Position numbers and translations under genes: made by a program. A DNA stretch of 64,000 nt from Anaerolineales bacterium (GTDB lineage: Bacteria; Chloroflexota; Anaerolineae; Anaerolineales; UBA4823). Position 1 is the first letter of the stretch, and each line of letters opens with the position of its first letter. Positions 50,604 to 58,914 of the stretch are shown in pieces. The stretch spans positions 1 to 64,000 of the forward strand of contig JAFGQI010000112.1 of NCBI GenBank assembly GCA_016935755.1. Reading direction: 5' to 3'. A model generated the notes under the pieces. That model was given only the letters and a program-made list of their open reading frames with translations, searched no databases and was not told the origin of the DNA.

Positions 50604-52031
50604 CTAGGGCATTGTATTGCTCTGCGCCCAATCGTCGCCAACAACGATGGTCACATCCACCTGGTTGGCAGGGTCAAAAAAGTGCCGCACTCTCAAGCCA
50701 TTGATCTTCATCAGCTCCACCAGGTATTTCACTGTATAGGGTTTACCGGTATAAAAAGTGATCGTTGTATAGGTGGTGTAATTCTCGGCGTTGCCGGTTT
50801 GGGTAACATTGATGCCCAGGGATTTTAGATAATCTGTGGTGCGGGCAGCCAGACCAGAGGTTGAACTGCCATTCAGCACCTCAACCCGCGCCCCTTCCAG
50901 CTTCACCAGTTCAGCCAGTTTCAGAGTGGTGGCTACCGGGCTGGCGTCACCGCTATCTGAGAAAATCTCGTCGCGCAGCAGGCGAATTTTTTCAGTAATG
51001 GGCTTGAGCACTTCCTGCTGCCCATCTGGTGATATTGCAAAGCTGACCTGCTCCGTCCCAATACCACCTGACTTGATATTTTCTTTGGGAATTTGAAAAG
51101 CCAGCCAGGCCAGGCGAATAGCCTGGTCGAGGCTCATATTGGTATGAATCCCGGCAGAAAGCTCGCTATACAGCACCGGAGCTTTAGACATCAGGGTGGG
51201 CAGCATATCAAATTGTAAAATGCGATCCCGGATGGACATAATGACTTCTTGCTGGCGAGCGCCACGGTCAAAATCACCGCCTTCTGTCTTACGGGCGCGC
51301 ACATAGGCTAACGCCAGGTCTCCTGGAAGGGTGTAAACGCCTGGCTTGAGCACCCGCGTCTTAGCATTCATAGGATCGATCTTTATTTTTTCGTGAACTT
51401 CGATCTTCACCCCGCCAATCTCATCGATAAGACGTACAAAGGCTCCGAAATCGATCTGGGCATAATAATCTACTGGAACGCCCAGCAGCTGTTCAACGGT
51501 ATCCGCTGCCAGCTGCGGGCCGCCTCCGGGTAATTTCAAGCCTTCGCCAATTTGATAAGCCGTGTTGATGCGCCCATAATCATGACCGGGGATATTCACC
51601 CACAGATCGCGCGGGATAGAAAGCATGCCAGCCGTGCGATTGGTGGGATCGATGGTTAATAAAATCATCGTGTCGGTGCGTGGAGGGCCTTCGCCCGCCT
51701 GCCAATCCCGATAATCCAGGCCCATGACCAGGACAGACACCCGCTGGGCGCCATCCCAGGGAGGCGGAGTCGGGCCGCCCACTGGCTGAACAACAGCGGG
51801 ATTGGCCTCAGGCGTTTCACCCGCCGCTCCCGGGGTGGAGGTGGCAGATCTGATCGTCATGCCCGGCAGATTGGTCATCTCCCATGATGAGACGAAACCC
51901 CTCACGGTAATAAACGTCAGGTACGCAGTCAGCAGCGCCGCGACCACAAAAGCAGCCAGCAGCGCCCATTTCAGCCAGGCGACCATTGGGGAAGCAGTGT
52001 GTGTCGATTTTGATTTTTCCACGTTTGCCAT
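50604..52031 (-). CDS. LytR-CpsA-Psr (LCP) family protein with LytR_C domain
   Basis: A 475-aa membrane protein. One membrane helix (about residues 17-40), an LCP domain with VLVMGLDYRD..RTDTMILLTIDP, SIPRDLWVNIPG, INTAYQIGEG and VRARKTEGGDFDRGARQQ, and a C-terminal LytR_C domain (RVEVLNGSSTSGLAARTTDYLKS). LCP enzymes transfer glycopolymers to the cell wall or to other polymers. The ATG at 52031 has AAGG upstream and begins just before the anchor; the frame is open for 100 more codons but these lie over the divergent ABC-F gene. Divergent promoter region with a palindrome. Confidence 0.88.
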   Translation of the reverse strand: MANVEKSKSTHTASPMVAWLKWALLAAFVVAALLTAYLTFITVRGFVSSWEMTNLPGMTIRSATSTPGAAGETPEANPAVVQPVGGPTPPPWDGAQRVSVLVMGLDYRDWQAGEGPPRTDTMILLTIDPTNRTAGMLSIPRDLWVNIPGHDYGRINTAYQIGEGLKLPGGGPQLAADTVEQLLGVPVDYYAQIDFGAFVRLIDEIGGVKIEVHEKIKIDPMNAKTRVLKPGVYTLPGDLALAYVRARKTEGGDFDRGARQQEVIMSIRDRILQFDMLPTLMSKAPVLYSELSAGIHTNMSLDQAIRLAWLAFQIPKENIKSGGIGTEQVSFAISPDGQQEVLKPITEKIRLLRDEIFSDSGDASPVATTLKLAELVKLEGARVEVLNGSSTSGLAARTTDYLKSLGINVTQTGNAENYTTYTTITFYTGKPYTVKYLVELMKINGLRVRHFFDPANQVDVTIVVGDDWAQSNTMP

Positions 52032-52073
52032 TGATATGACCTTTTCCAACCGGCTCTCAGCAAGCCAGAACGG

Positions 52074-52095
52074 CGTGATTATATCACGGTATAAT
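52074..52095. promoter_or_regulatory. Divergent overlapping promoters with a palindrome
   Basis: A plus-strand TATAAT (52090-52095) for the ABC-F gene and a minus-strand extended -10 TGATATAAT (TATAAT at 52078-52083) for the LCP gene lie side by side. Palindrome CGTGAT-TAT-ATCACG (52074-52088) covers the minus-strand box. Binding of a regulator would affect both genes. Confidence 0.5.
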
Positions 52096-52134
52096 GAATG
52101 CCATCTTAGGACGGTATTCCGGTGACGATAACGC

Positions 52135-54159
52135 ATGGCGCTCTTATCTGCTGTTGATCTGGCAAAATCATACGGACCGGTTGATATCTTTTCGGGCATC
52201 ACCCTCAGCATCCCGCATGGAGCGCGCATCGCTATCGTTGGGCCAAACGGAATCGGCAAAACCACCCTGCTGCGCATCCTGCTCGGCCTGGAAGAGCCTA
52301 CTGAGGGCAGCGTCCACAAAGCGCGCAGCCTGACCACTGGCTATCTCGCTCAGGAAGCCCACCTGGATGGCTCCCATACCTTATGGGATGAATGCCTGGC
52401 TGCGATCTCCGAATTGCAAACCCTGGAAAACGAACTGGCCCGTTTGGAAGCCGCCATGAGCGATCCCGTGCAGGCTGAAGAAACGCTGGAACGCTATGGT
52501 AAGCTCCAGGCAGAGTTTGAGCGCCGCGGTGGGTATACCTATGAGACCCGCATCCGCCAGACTCTGACCGGCCTGGGTTTTGAACCCATAGATTTCAACC
52601 GCCCTATTCCGCAGCTTTCTGGCGGGCAGCGCACGCGCGCCGTTCTGGCGCGCCTGCTGCTCTCGGATCCGGAACTGCTCATCCTGGATGAGCCGACCAA
52701 CCATCTGGACATCACCGCGGTGGAGTGGCTGGAAGGCTATCTGAGCCAGTGGCAGGGGGCGACGTTAATCGTCTCTCACGACCGTTATTTCCTGGACAAG
52801 GTGGTGGATCACATCTGGGAGATGAGCGCCAGCGGGATGGAAGTTTATCGCGGCAACTACAGCCACTATGTCCAGCAGCGCCAGGAACGCTGGGACCTGC
52901 GCCAGCAAATCTTTGAGGACCAGAAACAGCGTTTGTTGAAAGACCTGGATTACGTTAAGCGGAATATCTCCGGGCAGAACGTGCAGCAAGCCAAGGGCAG
53001 GCTGCGTCGGTTGAGTCGCGAAGTCCAGGCTTTCGAACAGCTGGGAGCAGAAGCGCTGCAAAACCAGAGCTGGTTGGAGACCAGCAGCCAGACCTCCATC
53101 GCCAGCCATCCGATGAGTGTAGATGAGGTCGAACACCGCATTCGCGCCTTGAAAGGTCCCCGCAACCGGCCGCCGCACCTGCGCCTGAATCTCAAAGCCA
53201 GCCTGCGCTCTGGCGATTTGGTGCTGCGCACACGCGACCTGGCGATTGGGTACGAAGACGAAGGCCGGCCCTTATTTCGCGCCCCAGACCTGCTGCTGAA
53301 GCGCGGCGAGTGTGCAGCAGTGATTGGCCCCAACGGAGCGGGTAAGACCACTTTCCTTAAGACGCTGCTGGAACACTTACCTCCACTGGAAGGGGAGGTG
53401 ATCCTGGGGGCCAGCCTGCATATTGGCTATTTTGCCCAGGCGCACGAGGATCTGCGCCCCGAACGCACGCTGGTGGAAGAGATTGACGCAGTCGCTCCCA
53501 ATTTGCTGCTGGCAGAGGTGCGTGATTACCTGGCGCGCTTCTTGTTCTCTGGCGAAGATGTGTTCAAAAAAGTGTCCGTGCTGTCTGGCGGCGAACGCGG
53601 CCGCCTGGCGCTGGCAAAACTCTCTCTGACCCGCGCCAATCTGCTGCTGCTTGATGAACCGACCAATCACCTGGATATCCCCTCCCAGGAAATCCTTCAA
53701 GAGGTGCTGGCAGACTACCAGGGGACCATTCTGCTGGTATCCCACGATCGCTATCTGATCGATGCCCTGGGCACGCAAATCTGGGAGATTGTCCCCGGGC
53801 AGGCGGCCCTGCAGGTCTTTGAGGGCACATACAGCCAATACCGCGCCGAACAAGATAAGAGGCAGCTTGAGCAGGCCTTGAAATCCGCCGGGCAGCGTGA
53901 AGCGGGTATTCAGCATAGAGTGCGCCCAGGCAGCCTCGCCCCCGAAGTCCGCCGCGCTCGCAGTCGCATCACAGAGGTGGAAGGCTTGATCTCCGCTCTG
54001 GAAGAAGAACTGGCCTCTATCTCACGAAAGCTCGAGCATCCGCCTGACGACCCTGCCAAGGTCTTGAGGCTGGGCCGGGATTATGTCCGCCTGCAAAATG
54101 AGCTGGATGAGCTCATGAAAGAATGGGAGCAGCTGCATTTATCGCTGGCTGTTGAATAA
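52135..54159 (+). CDS. ABC-F family ATPase
   Basis: A 674-aa protein with two ABC ATPase domains and no membrane part, the layout of ABC-F translation/ribosome-protection factors. Walker A GPNGIGKTT and signature LSGGQRTR in the first half, Walker B LLILDEPTNHLDI; Walker A GPNGAGKTT, signature LSGGERGR and LLLLDEPTNHLDI in the second half. A linker with RQERWDLRQQIFEDQK between them and a C-terminal coiled coil (RSRITEVEGLISALEEELASI) resemble the Uup/EttA group. Role: acts on the ribosome; the specific function is unknown. Confidence 0.92.
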   Translation: MALLSAVDLAKSYGPVDIFSGITLSIPHGARIAIVGPNGIGKTTLLRILLGLEEPTEGSVHKARSLTTGYLAQEAHLDGSHTLWDECLAAISELQTLENELARLEAAMSDPVQAEETLERYGKLQAEFERRGGYTYETRIRQTLTGLGFEPIDFNRPIPQLSGGQRTRAVLARLLLSDPELLILDEPTNHLDITAVEWLEGYLSQWQGATLIVSHDRYFLDKVVDHIWEMSASGMEVYRGNYSHYVQQRQERWDLRQQIFEDQKQRLLKDLDYVKRNISGQNVQQAKGRLRRLSREVQAFEQLGAEALQNQSWLETSSQTSIASHPMSVDEVEHRIRALKGPRNRPPHLRLNLKASLRSGDLVLRTRDLAIGYEDEGRPLFRAPDLLLKRGECAAVIGPNGAGKTTFLKTLLEHLPPLEGEVILGASLHIGYFAQAHEDLRPERTLVEEIDAVAPNLLLAEVRDYLARFLFSGEDVFKKVSVLSGGERGRLALAKLSLTRANLLLLDEPTNHLDIPSQEILQEVLADYQGTILLVSHDRYLIDALGTQIWEIVPGQAALQVFEGTYSQYRAEQDKRQLEQALKSAGQREAGIQHRVRPGSLAPEVRRARSRITEVEGLISALEEELASISRKLEHPPDDPAKVLRLGRDYVRLQNELDELMKEWEQLHLSLAVE

Positions 54160-54221
54160 TACCTATTGATCGCTCAGGTGAATATACCTGAATGAAATCT
54201 TTTTCGCCAGGAGATGAACCA

Positions 54222-54629
54222 ATGGAAATTGATGTTCTTCAAAATCAGGGCAAGGCTTTGGTGACAATCGTCAAGCCGCATGGGGCCATTGACGCCTCCA
54301 GCTACACATTGCTGATTGAGCGCGCTCGTGAGCTGTACCATGGGGGTATGCGTCTTATGCTTCTTGACCTGAGCGATGTTCCCTACATGAGCAGCTCTGG
54401 TATTGTAGCGCTGCATACCGCTGCGCTGCTATTGCGCGGCGAGACGCCCTCCGCCTCGGGTTGGGAGACGGCGCATGCGATTGACCGGGATATTGATAAG
54501 GGTTTCCAGAAAAATATGAAGCTGCTTAACCCACAGCCGAATGTGCAAAGAGTGCTTGAAATGGTCGGACTCAACCGGTTCTTCCAAATCTTCACCGATC
54601 TGAACCAGGCGATCGAGTCCTTCAGATAG
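54222..54629 (+). CDS. STAS-domain protein (anti-sigma factor antagonist-like)
   Basis: A 135-aa STAS-domain protein. The core is MRLMLLDLSDVPYMSSSGIVALHTAALLL, with the possible phosphorylation serine in SSSG, as in SpoIIAA/RsbV. The family binds anti-sigma factors and is controlled by Ser phosphorylation; the matching kinase is not in this window. The start at 54222 has AGGAG 8 nt upstream; an ATG at 54192 is possible. The C-terminal part carries an about 30-residue insertion (ETPSASGWETAHAIDRDIDKG). Confidence 0.78.
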   Translation: MEIDVLQNQGKALVTIVKPHGAIDASSYTLLIERARELYHGGMRLMLLDLSDVPYMSSSGIVALHTAALLLRGETPSASGWETAHAIDRDIDKGFQKNMKLLNPQPNVQRVLEMVGLNRFFQIFTDLNQAIESFR

Positions 54630-54672
54630 ATCCTGGAACCTGGCTTCCCCAATCTCTAAGAGAAAGGAAACC

Positions 54673-55461
54673 TCAGCTGGTCGTGCGGGTGTTCAGCCTG
54701 GCGATCGGCGGCAGGGTGCGCTTGAAGTGGTTGCGCTCCACGCGGTCGACTACTTTACGCACAAATTCCTTCGTAAAACCCGCCGCTACGCATTCTTCTG
54801 GGCTGCGAGCCTGATCAATGAGCAGGTACAGAAGCTGGTCTACCTCAGCATAGGTATAACCCAGCTCGCCTTCATCCGTCTGCCCCAGCCACAGGTCCGC
54901 CGAGGGGGCTTTTTCAATCAGCGCAGCCGGGATGCCCATGGCGCGAGAAAGCTGCCGCACCTGAGTTTTATATAGATCTCCCAGCGGATTCAGCGCGCAA
55001 GCTGAATCTCCATATAGGGTGGTATAGCCCAACAAGATTTCGGTCTTGTTGCCTGTCCCCACCACCAGCCCATGAAAGGCCTCGGATTGGTCATACAGGA
55101 TGATCATGCGGGCGCGCGCCATGATATTTCCCCGGCGTATATTGCTCATCTCCGGGAAACGCGCCAGCAAAGGGTCAACCATCTCGGTGATGGGGATGGT
55201 CAGTGACTGCACCCCCAGGGCGTCAATCACCAGTTGAGCATGCTCGAGCGAGTCCGGATTAGAGGTTATATAAGGCATGCGCACTGCCAGCACATTCTGT
55301 GGCCCCAGCGCTTCGACTGCCAGATAGCAAGAGAGCGCTGAGTCAAGCCCACCCGACAGGCCAATAACTGCGTGCGAGAAACCCGCCTGGGTGATTTCAC
55401 TGTGGATAAAATTGCTCAGGATCGAACGCGCCAGATCGGAGTTAATCGTCAGGTCAATCAT
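54673..55461 (-). CDS. nadE: NH3-dependent NAD(+) synthetase
   Basis: A 262-aa amidating synthetase that converts nicotinic acid adenine dinucleotide and ammonia to NAD with ATP. The P-loop-like SGGLDSA (about residues 35-41), NIRRGNIMARARM, GTGNKTEILLGYTTLYGD and PSADLW are typical. There is no glutaminase domain, so ammonia is the direct donor. Convergent with the STAS gene; GAGG lies 11 nt before the ATG. Confidence 0.95.
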   Translation of the reverse strand: MIDLTINSDLARSILSNFIHSEITQAGFSHAVIGLSGGLDSALSCYLAVEALGPQNVLAVRMPYITSNPDSLEHAQLVIDALGVQSLTIPITEMVDPLLARFPEMSNIRRGNIMARARMIILYDQSEAFHGLVVGTGNKTEILLGYTTLYGDSACALNPLGDLYKTQVRQLSRAMGIPAALIEKAPSADLWLGQTDEGELGYTYAEVDQLLYLLIDQARSPEECVAAGFTKEFVRKVVDRVERNHFKRTLPPIARLNTRTTS

Positions 55462-55561
55462 CGCTTTATTGCCTCATTGGTCAAGATCTCAATATTTCAA
55501 TCATACCACGCTGCCCCGATCCTCTATTGCGGATTTTCACCTATCTGTGGGTGGAATCGCC

Positions 55562-55589
55562 TTTCACCCTCATCCTTTCGATGTATAAT
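55562..55589 (+). promoter_or_regulatory. Promoter of the NfeD-slipin pair
   Basis: TTTCAC (55562-55567), 16-bp spacer, TATAAT (55584-55589), 40 nt before the ATG of the NfeD-like gene. Confidence 0.55.
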
Positions 55590-55629
55590 GATGCAGATAC
55601 TACTTGAATAGTGTCAGGGAAAGGCAAAA

Positions 55630-56229
55630 ATGATGGACTTCCTGCTCAATCCGAATATCGCCTACATGCTCCTGGCAGGCGGCCTTGTCTTTGCAGTGCT
55701 GGCCTTGCTCAGCCCGGGAACCGGGGTTTTGGAAATCGGAGCGCTGTTTGCCCTGCTGCTGGCAGGCTGGAGCGTTTACAACCTGCCATTCAATTACTGG
55801 GCGTTGGCCTTGCTGGTCATTGGCGCAGTGCTGTTTGTTTCAGCCATACGCCGTCCCAAACAGGTGATCCTGTTGTTGGTCTCCATCCTGGCGCTGGTGG
55901 TGGGGTCGGCCTTTCTGTTTCGGGGCGAAACCTGGTGGACCCCTGCTGTGCACCCTGCCCTGGCAGCGGTGGTTTCGCTGCTATCAGCGAGTTTTTTCTG
56001 GCTGGCGACACGCAAAACACTGGAAGCCACCCTGGCTCAGCCCAGTCATGACCTGAGCATATTAATCGGAGCCATTGGTGAAGCCCGGACACGTATCGAT
56101 GAAGAAGGCTCGGTGCAGGTAGGCGCAGAACTATGGAGCGCCCGCAGCGACCGGCCCATTACAAAGGGCACCCAGGTGCGTGTGGTTGCCCGTGAAGGTT
56201 TTGTCCTGGTCGTCGAAGCCGAGGAATAG
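55630..56229 (+). CDS. NfeD-like membrane protein
   Basis: A 199-aa protein with several membrane helices (about residues 7-100 and 120-140) and a C-terminal NfeD OB-fold-like domain (IGAIGEARTRIDEEGSVQVGAELWSARSD...GTQVRVVAREGFVLVVE). NfeD proteins pair with SPFH proteins and are thought to assist membrane microdomain organisation. The slipin gene starts 48 nt downstream, the usual arrangement. AAGG lies before the first ATG. Confidence 0.88.
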   Translation: MMDFLLNPNIAYMLLAGGLVFAVLALLSPGTGVLEIGALFALLLAGWSVYNLPFNYWALALLVIGAVLFVSAIRRPKQVILLLVSILALVVGSAFLFRGETWWTPAVHPALAAVVSLLSASFFWLATRKTLEATLAQPSHDLSILIGAIGEARTRIDEEGSVQVGAELWSARSDRPITKGTQVRVVAREGFVLVVEAEE

Positions 56230-56277
56230 GCGGCGCGATCAGGTTCTATCCACTCATTTATTTCTGGAGGAAAAAAT

Positions 56278-57174
56278 ATGGATGCAACAACTTTGCTCAC
56301 CTGCCTGATCGGCGTCGTCGTGCTCATCGTGCTTGTCTTCCTGGCCAATTCTATTCGCATCGTAAACGAGTATCAACGCCTGGTGGTCTTCCGTTTGGGT
56401 CGCTGCGTTGGCGCAAAAGGCCCAGGGCTGGTCCTGCTGATCCCGGTTATCGACCGGGCGGTGAAAACAGATTTGCGCGAGCAGGTGCGGGAAATCCCTC
56501 ACCAGACCTCGATTACTAAGGATAACGCCCCCATCTCGATCGACTTCCTGTGGTATTACAAAGTCCTTGATCCCACCGAGAGCGTGCTGCAGGTCGGCAA
56601 CTTCGAGGCGGCAGCCCAGGGTATGGCGACGACTACCTTGCGCGCCGTCATTGGCGGCATTATGCTGGATGAGGTGCTGTCAGAGCGCGAGCATATCAAC
56701 AATATGCTGCGCACCCGCCTGGATGAGGTCACCGAGCGCTGGGGCGTCAAAGTGACCAACGTGGAAATCCGCGAGATCATCCCGCCGCGTGAGGTGCAGG
56801 ATGCCATGAACCGGCAGATGTCCGCCGAGCGTATCCGCCGCGCCGTGGTGACCGAGTCGACCGGTACGCGTGAAGCAGCCATCAACGTGGCCGAGGGCGA
56901 AAAACAATCCAACATTCTGCGGGCAGAGGGCGAGAAGCAAGGCGCCATCCTGCGCGCTGAGGGCGAACGCCAGGCTCAACTGCTGCGGGCAGAGGGCTTC
57001 TCCGCAGCTTTGGAGAAGATCTTCTCTGTTGCCCAGACGGTCGATCCCAAGACGATGACCCTGCAGTACTTTGAGACCCTCAAAGCTATTGGCGCTGGCC
57101 CATCGACCAAGTACATCTTCCCGATGGAGTTCACCAGCCTGTTGGATAGCTTCCTGCAGAGCCGTAAAGAGTAA
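56278..57174 (+). CDS. SPFH-domain protein (slipin/stomatin-like)
   Basis: A 298-aa slipin. One N-terminal membrane helix (about residues 5-24) is followed by the SPFH core (IRIVNEYQRLVVFRLGR, GPGLVLLIPVIDRAVKTDLREQ, SITKDNAPISIDFLWYYKV, WGVKVTNVEIREIIPP) and a helical coiled-coil flotillin-like part with repeated ILRAEGEKQ units. Oligomers scaffold membrane domains. Paired with an NfeD protein. GGAGGAAAAA precedes the ATG. Confidence 0.93.
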   Translation: MDATTLLTCLIGVVVLIVLVFLANSIRIVNEYQRLVVFRLGRCVGAKGPGLVLLIPVIDRAVKTDLREQVREIPHQTSITKDNAPISIDFLWYYKVLDPTESVLQVGNFEAAAQGMATTTLRAVIGGIMLDEVLSEREHINNMLRTRLDEVTERWGVKVTNVEIREIIPPREVQDAMNRQMSAERIRRAVVTESTGTREAAINVAEGEKQSNILRAEGEKQGAILRAEGERQAQLLRAEGFSAALEKIFSVAQTVDPKTMTLQYFETLKAIGAGPSTKYIFPMEFTSLLDSFLQSRKE

Positions 57175-57193
57175 TCTCACCTGTTCCAATCTG

Positions 57194-57228
57194 GCATGCG
57201 CAGCCCGCTGGCGGCGAGCTGCGCATGC
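57194..57228. other. Perfect 11-bp hairpin behind the slipin gene
   Basis: GCATGCGCAGC/GCTGCGCATGC with a 13-nt loop, starting 20 nt after the slipin stop and 16 nt before the next ATG. There is no U-tract. It could be a weak terminator, a transcript-processing site or a structure near the start of the acetyltransferase gene. Confidence 0.5.
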
Positions 57229-57243
57229 AGTTATCGGCAAAAC

Positions 57244-57720
57244 ATGGCTGTGAACGGCACCCTTGTCTCCGCTGAGTCACACAGCCGGGTGGTCATCGAA
57301 CAGGCCAGCTGGCGCGATTTAAATATCCTGCGCCGCCTGGAGCAGGCTTGCTTTCCAAAGGATGCCTGGCCGCTTTGGGATCTGATCGGTGTGCTGACCT
57401 TGCCGAACGTGGTGCGGTTGAAAGCCGTGATTGAAGGCAGTATGGTGGGTTTCATCGCTGCAGATGTGCGTCCTTCAGAACATATCGCCTGGATTGCGAC
57501 CATCGGTGTATTCCCTGAGCACCAGAGCAAGGGTACCGGCAGGGCCTTGCTGCTGGCTTGCGAAGCGCAGCTTGTGGTGCCAACCATCCGCTTGAGCGTG
57601 CGCGCCTCGAACCTTGCCGCCATCCAGTTGTACCTTTCTGAAGGGTATCGCAAGATTGATGTCTGGTATGGTTATTATCAGGATGGGGAAGATGGGTTGG
57701 TGATGGAAAAGCAGCGTTGA
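57244..57720 (+). CDS. GNAT-family N-acetyltransferase (RimI-like)
   Basis: A 158-aa acetyltransferase. The acetyl-CoA motif IATIGVFPEHQSKGTGRALLL and the terminal VRASNLAAIQLYLSEGYRKIDVWYGYYQDGEDGLVME are characteristic of RimI-like enzymes, which acetylate the alpha-amino end of ribosomal or other proteins. The ATG at 57244 lies behind the hairpin; the earlier ATG at 57196 would put the hairpin inside the coding region. No clear ribosome-binding site. Confidence 0.82.
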   Translation: MAVNGTLVSAESHSRVVIEQASWRDLNILRRLEQACFPKDAWPLWDLIGVLTLPNVVRLKAVIEGSMVGFIAADVRPSEHIAWIATIGVFPEHQSKGTGRALLLACEAQLVVPTIRLSVRASNLAAIQLYLSEGYRKIDVWYGYYQDGEDGLVMEKQR

Positions 57721-57762
57721 GGGGGAGATTTCCGGCTATAATGAGCATATTCTGTAAAAACC

Positions 57763-58914
57763 ATGGCTGAACAAACTCCTGCCCTGATCACCCACCCGGC
57801 AGAGCTGCGGCGCCTGGTGGATGCGCTCCACCAGGAGACCATCCTGGCGGTCGACACCGAATCGAACAGCCTGTTTGCCTATCGCGAGCAGGTTTGCCTG
57901 ATTCAGTTTTCCACGCTGCAGGCCGATTACCTGGTAGACCCGCTGGCTCTGAAAGATTTGTCCCCCCTGGCTGCCTTATTCGCTTCGCCCAAAATCGAAA
58001 AGGTGTTCCATGCCGCCGAATACGATCTCATCTGTCTGCATCGAGACTTCGGCTTTGAATTTACCAATCTGTTTGACACCATGGTGGCGGCGCGCATCCT
58101 GGGTTGGGAAGCGCTGGGGCTGGGCAGCATCCTGGAGAGCCAGTTTGGGCTTAGCATGGATAAGCGCTACCAGCGGGCGAACTGGGGACAGCGCCCCTTG
58201 CCCCCGGACCTGCTGGAATACGCCCGCCATGACACCCAACACCTGATCCCGCTGCGCCAGCGCCTGTACCTGGAACTGCAGCAGCGTGATTTGTGGGAAC
58301 TGGCAGCGGAAGATTTCGCCCGCCTGAGTTCGCTCAAAGCGCTGGGCGATAATGGTCGCCTTCCGGCGGAAGATAAAACCCCAGACTGCTGGCGCATCAG
58401 CGGCGCTTACGATCTGCAGCCGCAGCAGGCGGCTGTGCTGCTGGAGCTTTGCCGCTACCGCGACCAGGTCGCCCGCTCGCACAACCGGCCCTTGTTCAAG
58501 GTGATTGGCGACCATACTCTTCTCTCGATCGCGGCCCACTTACCCGAAGATCAGGCAGCTCTCAGCCAGCTGCCCGGGATGTCCAGTGGGCAGCTGCGGC
58601 GGCATGGCGCTCAGCTCCTTCAGGCGGTGCAGCGAGGATTGCAGGCCGAGCCGCTTTTCCCGCCGCGCTCCACCAGGCCCAGCGAGGCTTTCCTGCGGCG
58701 GATGGATGCTTTGCGGCGATGGCGTAAGGCTGCCGCTGAGCAAATGGGGGTGGCTTCAGATGTTGTGCTGCCGCGCGACATGCTGATTACCCTGGCGGAG
58801 CAAGCGCCCCGCAGCATGGAAGAACTGACTGATCTTCTCACTGATACTCCCTGGAGGTTGGAGCATTTCGGCCCCCAGATTCTCACCACTCTGACAGCAA
58901 GGAAAACAACATGA
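57763..58914 (+). CDS. rnd: Ribonuclease D-like 3'-5' exonuclease
   Basis: A 383-aa DEDD nuclease with HRDC domains. Exo I: LAVDTESNSLFAY; exo II: VFHAAEYDLICLHRDFG; exo III: YARHDTQHLIPLRQRLY. The HRDC-like helices follow (CRYRDQVARSHNRPLFKV and LDALRRWRKAAAEQM). RNase D trims the 3' ends of tRNAs and other stable RNAs. A consensus TATAAT (57737-57742) precedes it by 20 nt and no ribosome-binding site is seen. It overlaps the beta-CASP nuclease gene by ATGA. Confidence 0.9.
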   Translation: MAEQTPALITHPAELRRLVDALHQETILAVDTESNSLFAYREQVCLIQFSTLQADYLVDPLALKDLSPLAALFASPKIEKVFHAAEYDLICLHRDFGFEFTNLFDTMVAARILGWEALGLGSILESQFGLSMDKRYQRANWGQRPLPPDLLEYARHDTQHLIPLRQRLYLELQQRDLWELAAEDFARLSSLKALGDNGRLPAEDKTPDCWRISGAYDLQPQQAAVLLELCRYRDQVARSHNRPLFKVIGDHTLLSIAAHLPEDQAALSQLPGMSSGQLRRHGAQLLQAVQRGLQAEPLFPPRSTRPSEAFLRRMDALRRWRKAAAEQMGVASDVVLPRDMLITLAEQAPRSMEELTDLLTDTPWRLEHFGPQILTTLTARKTT

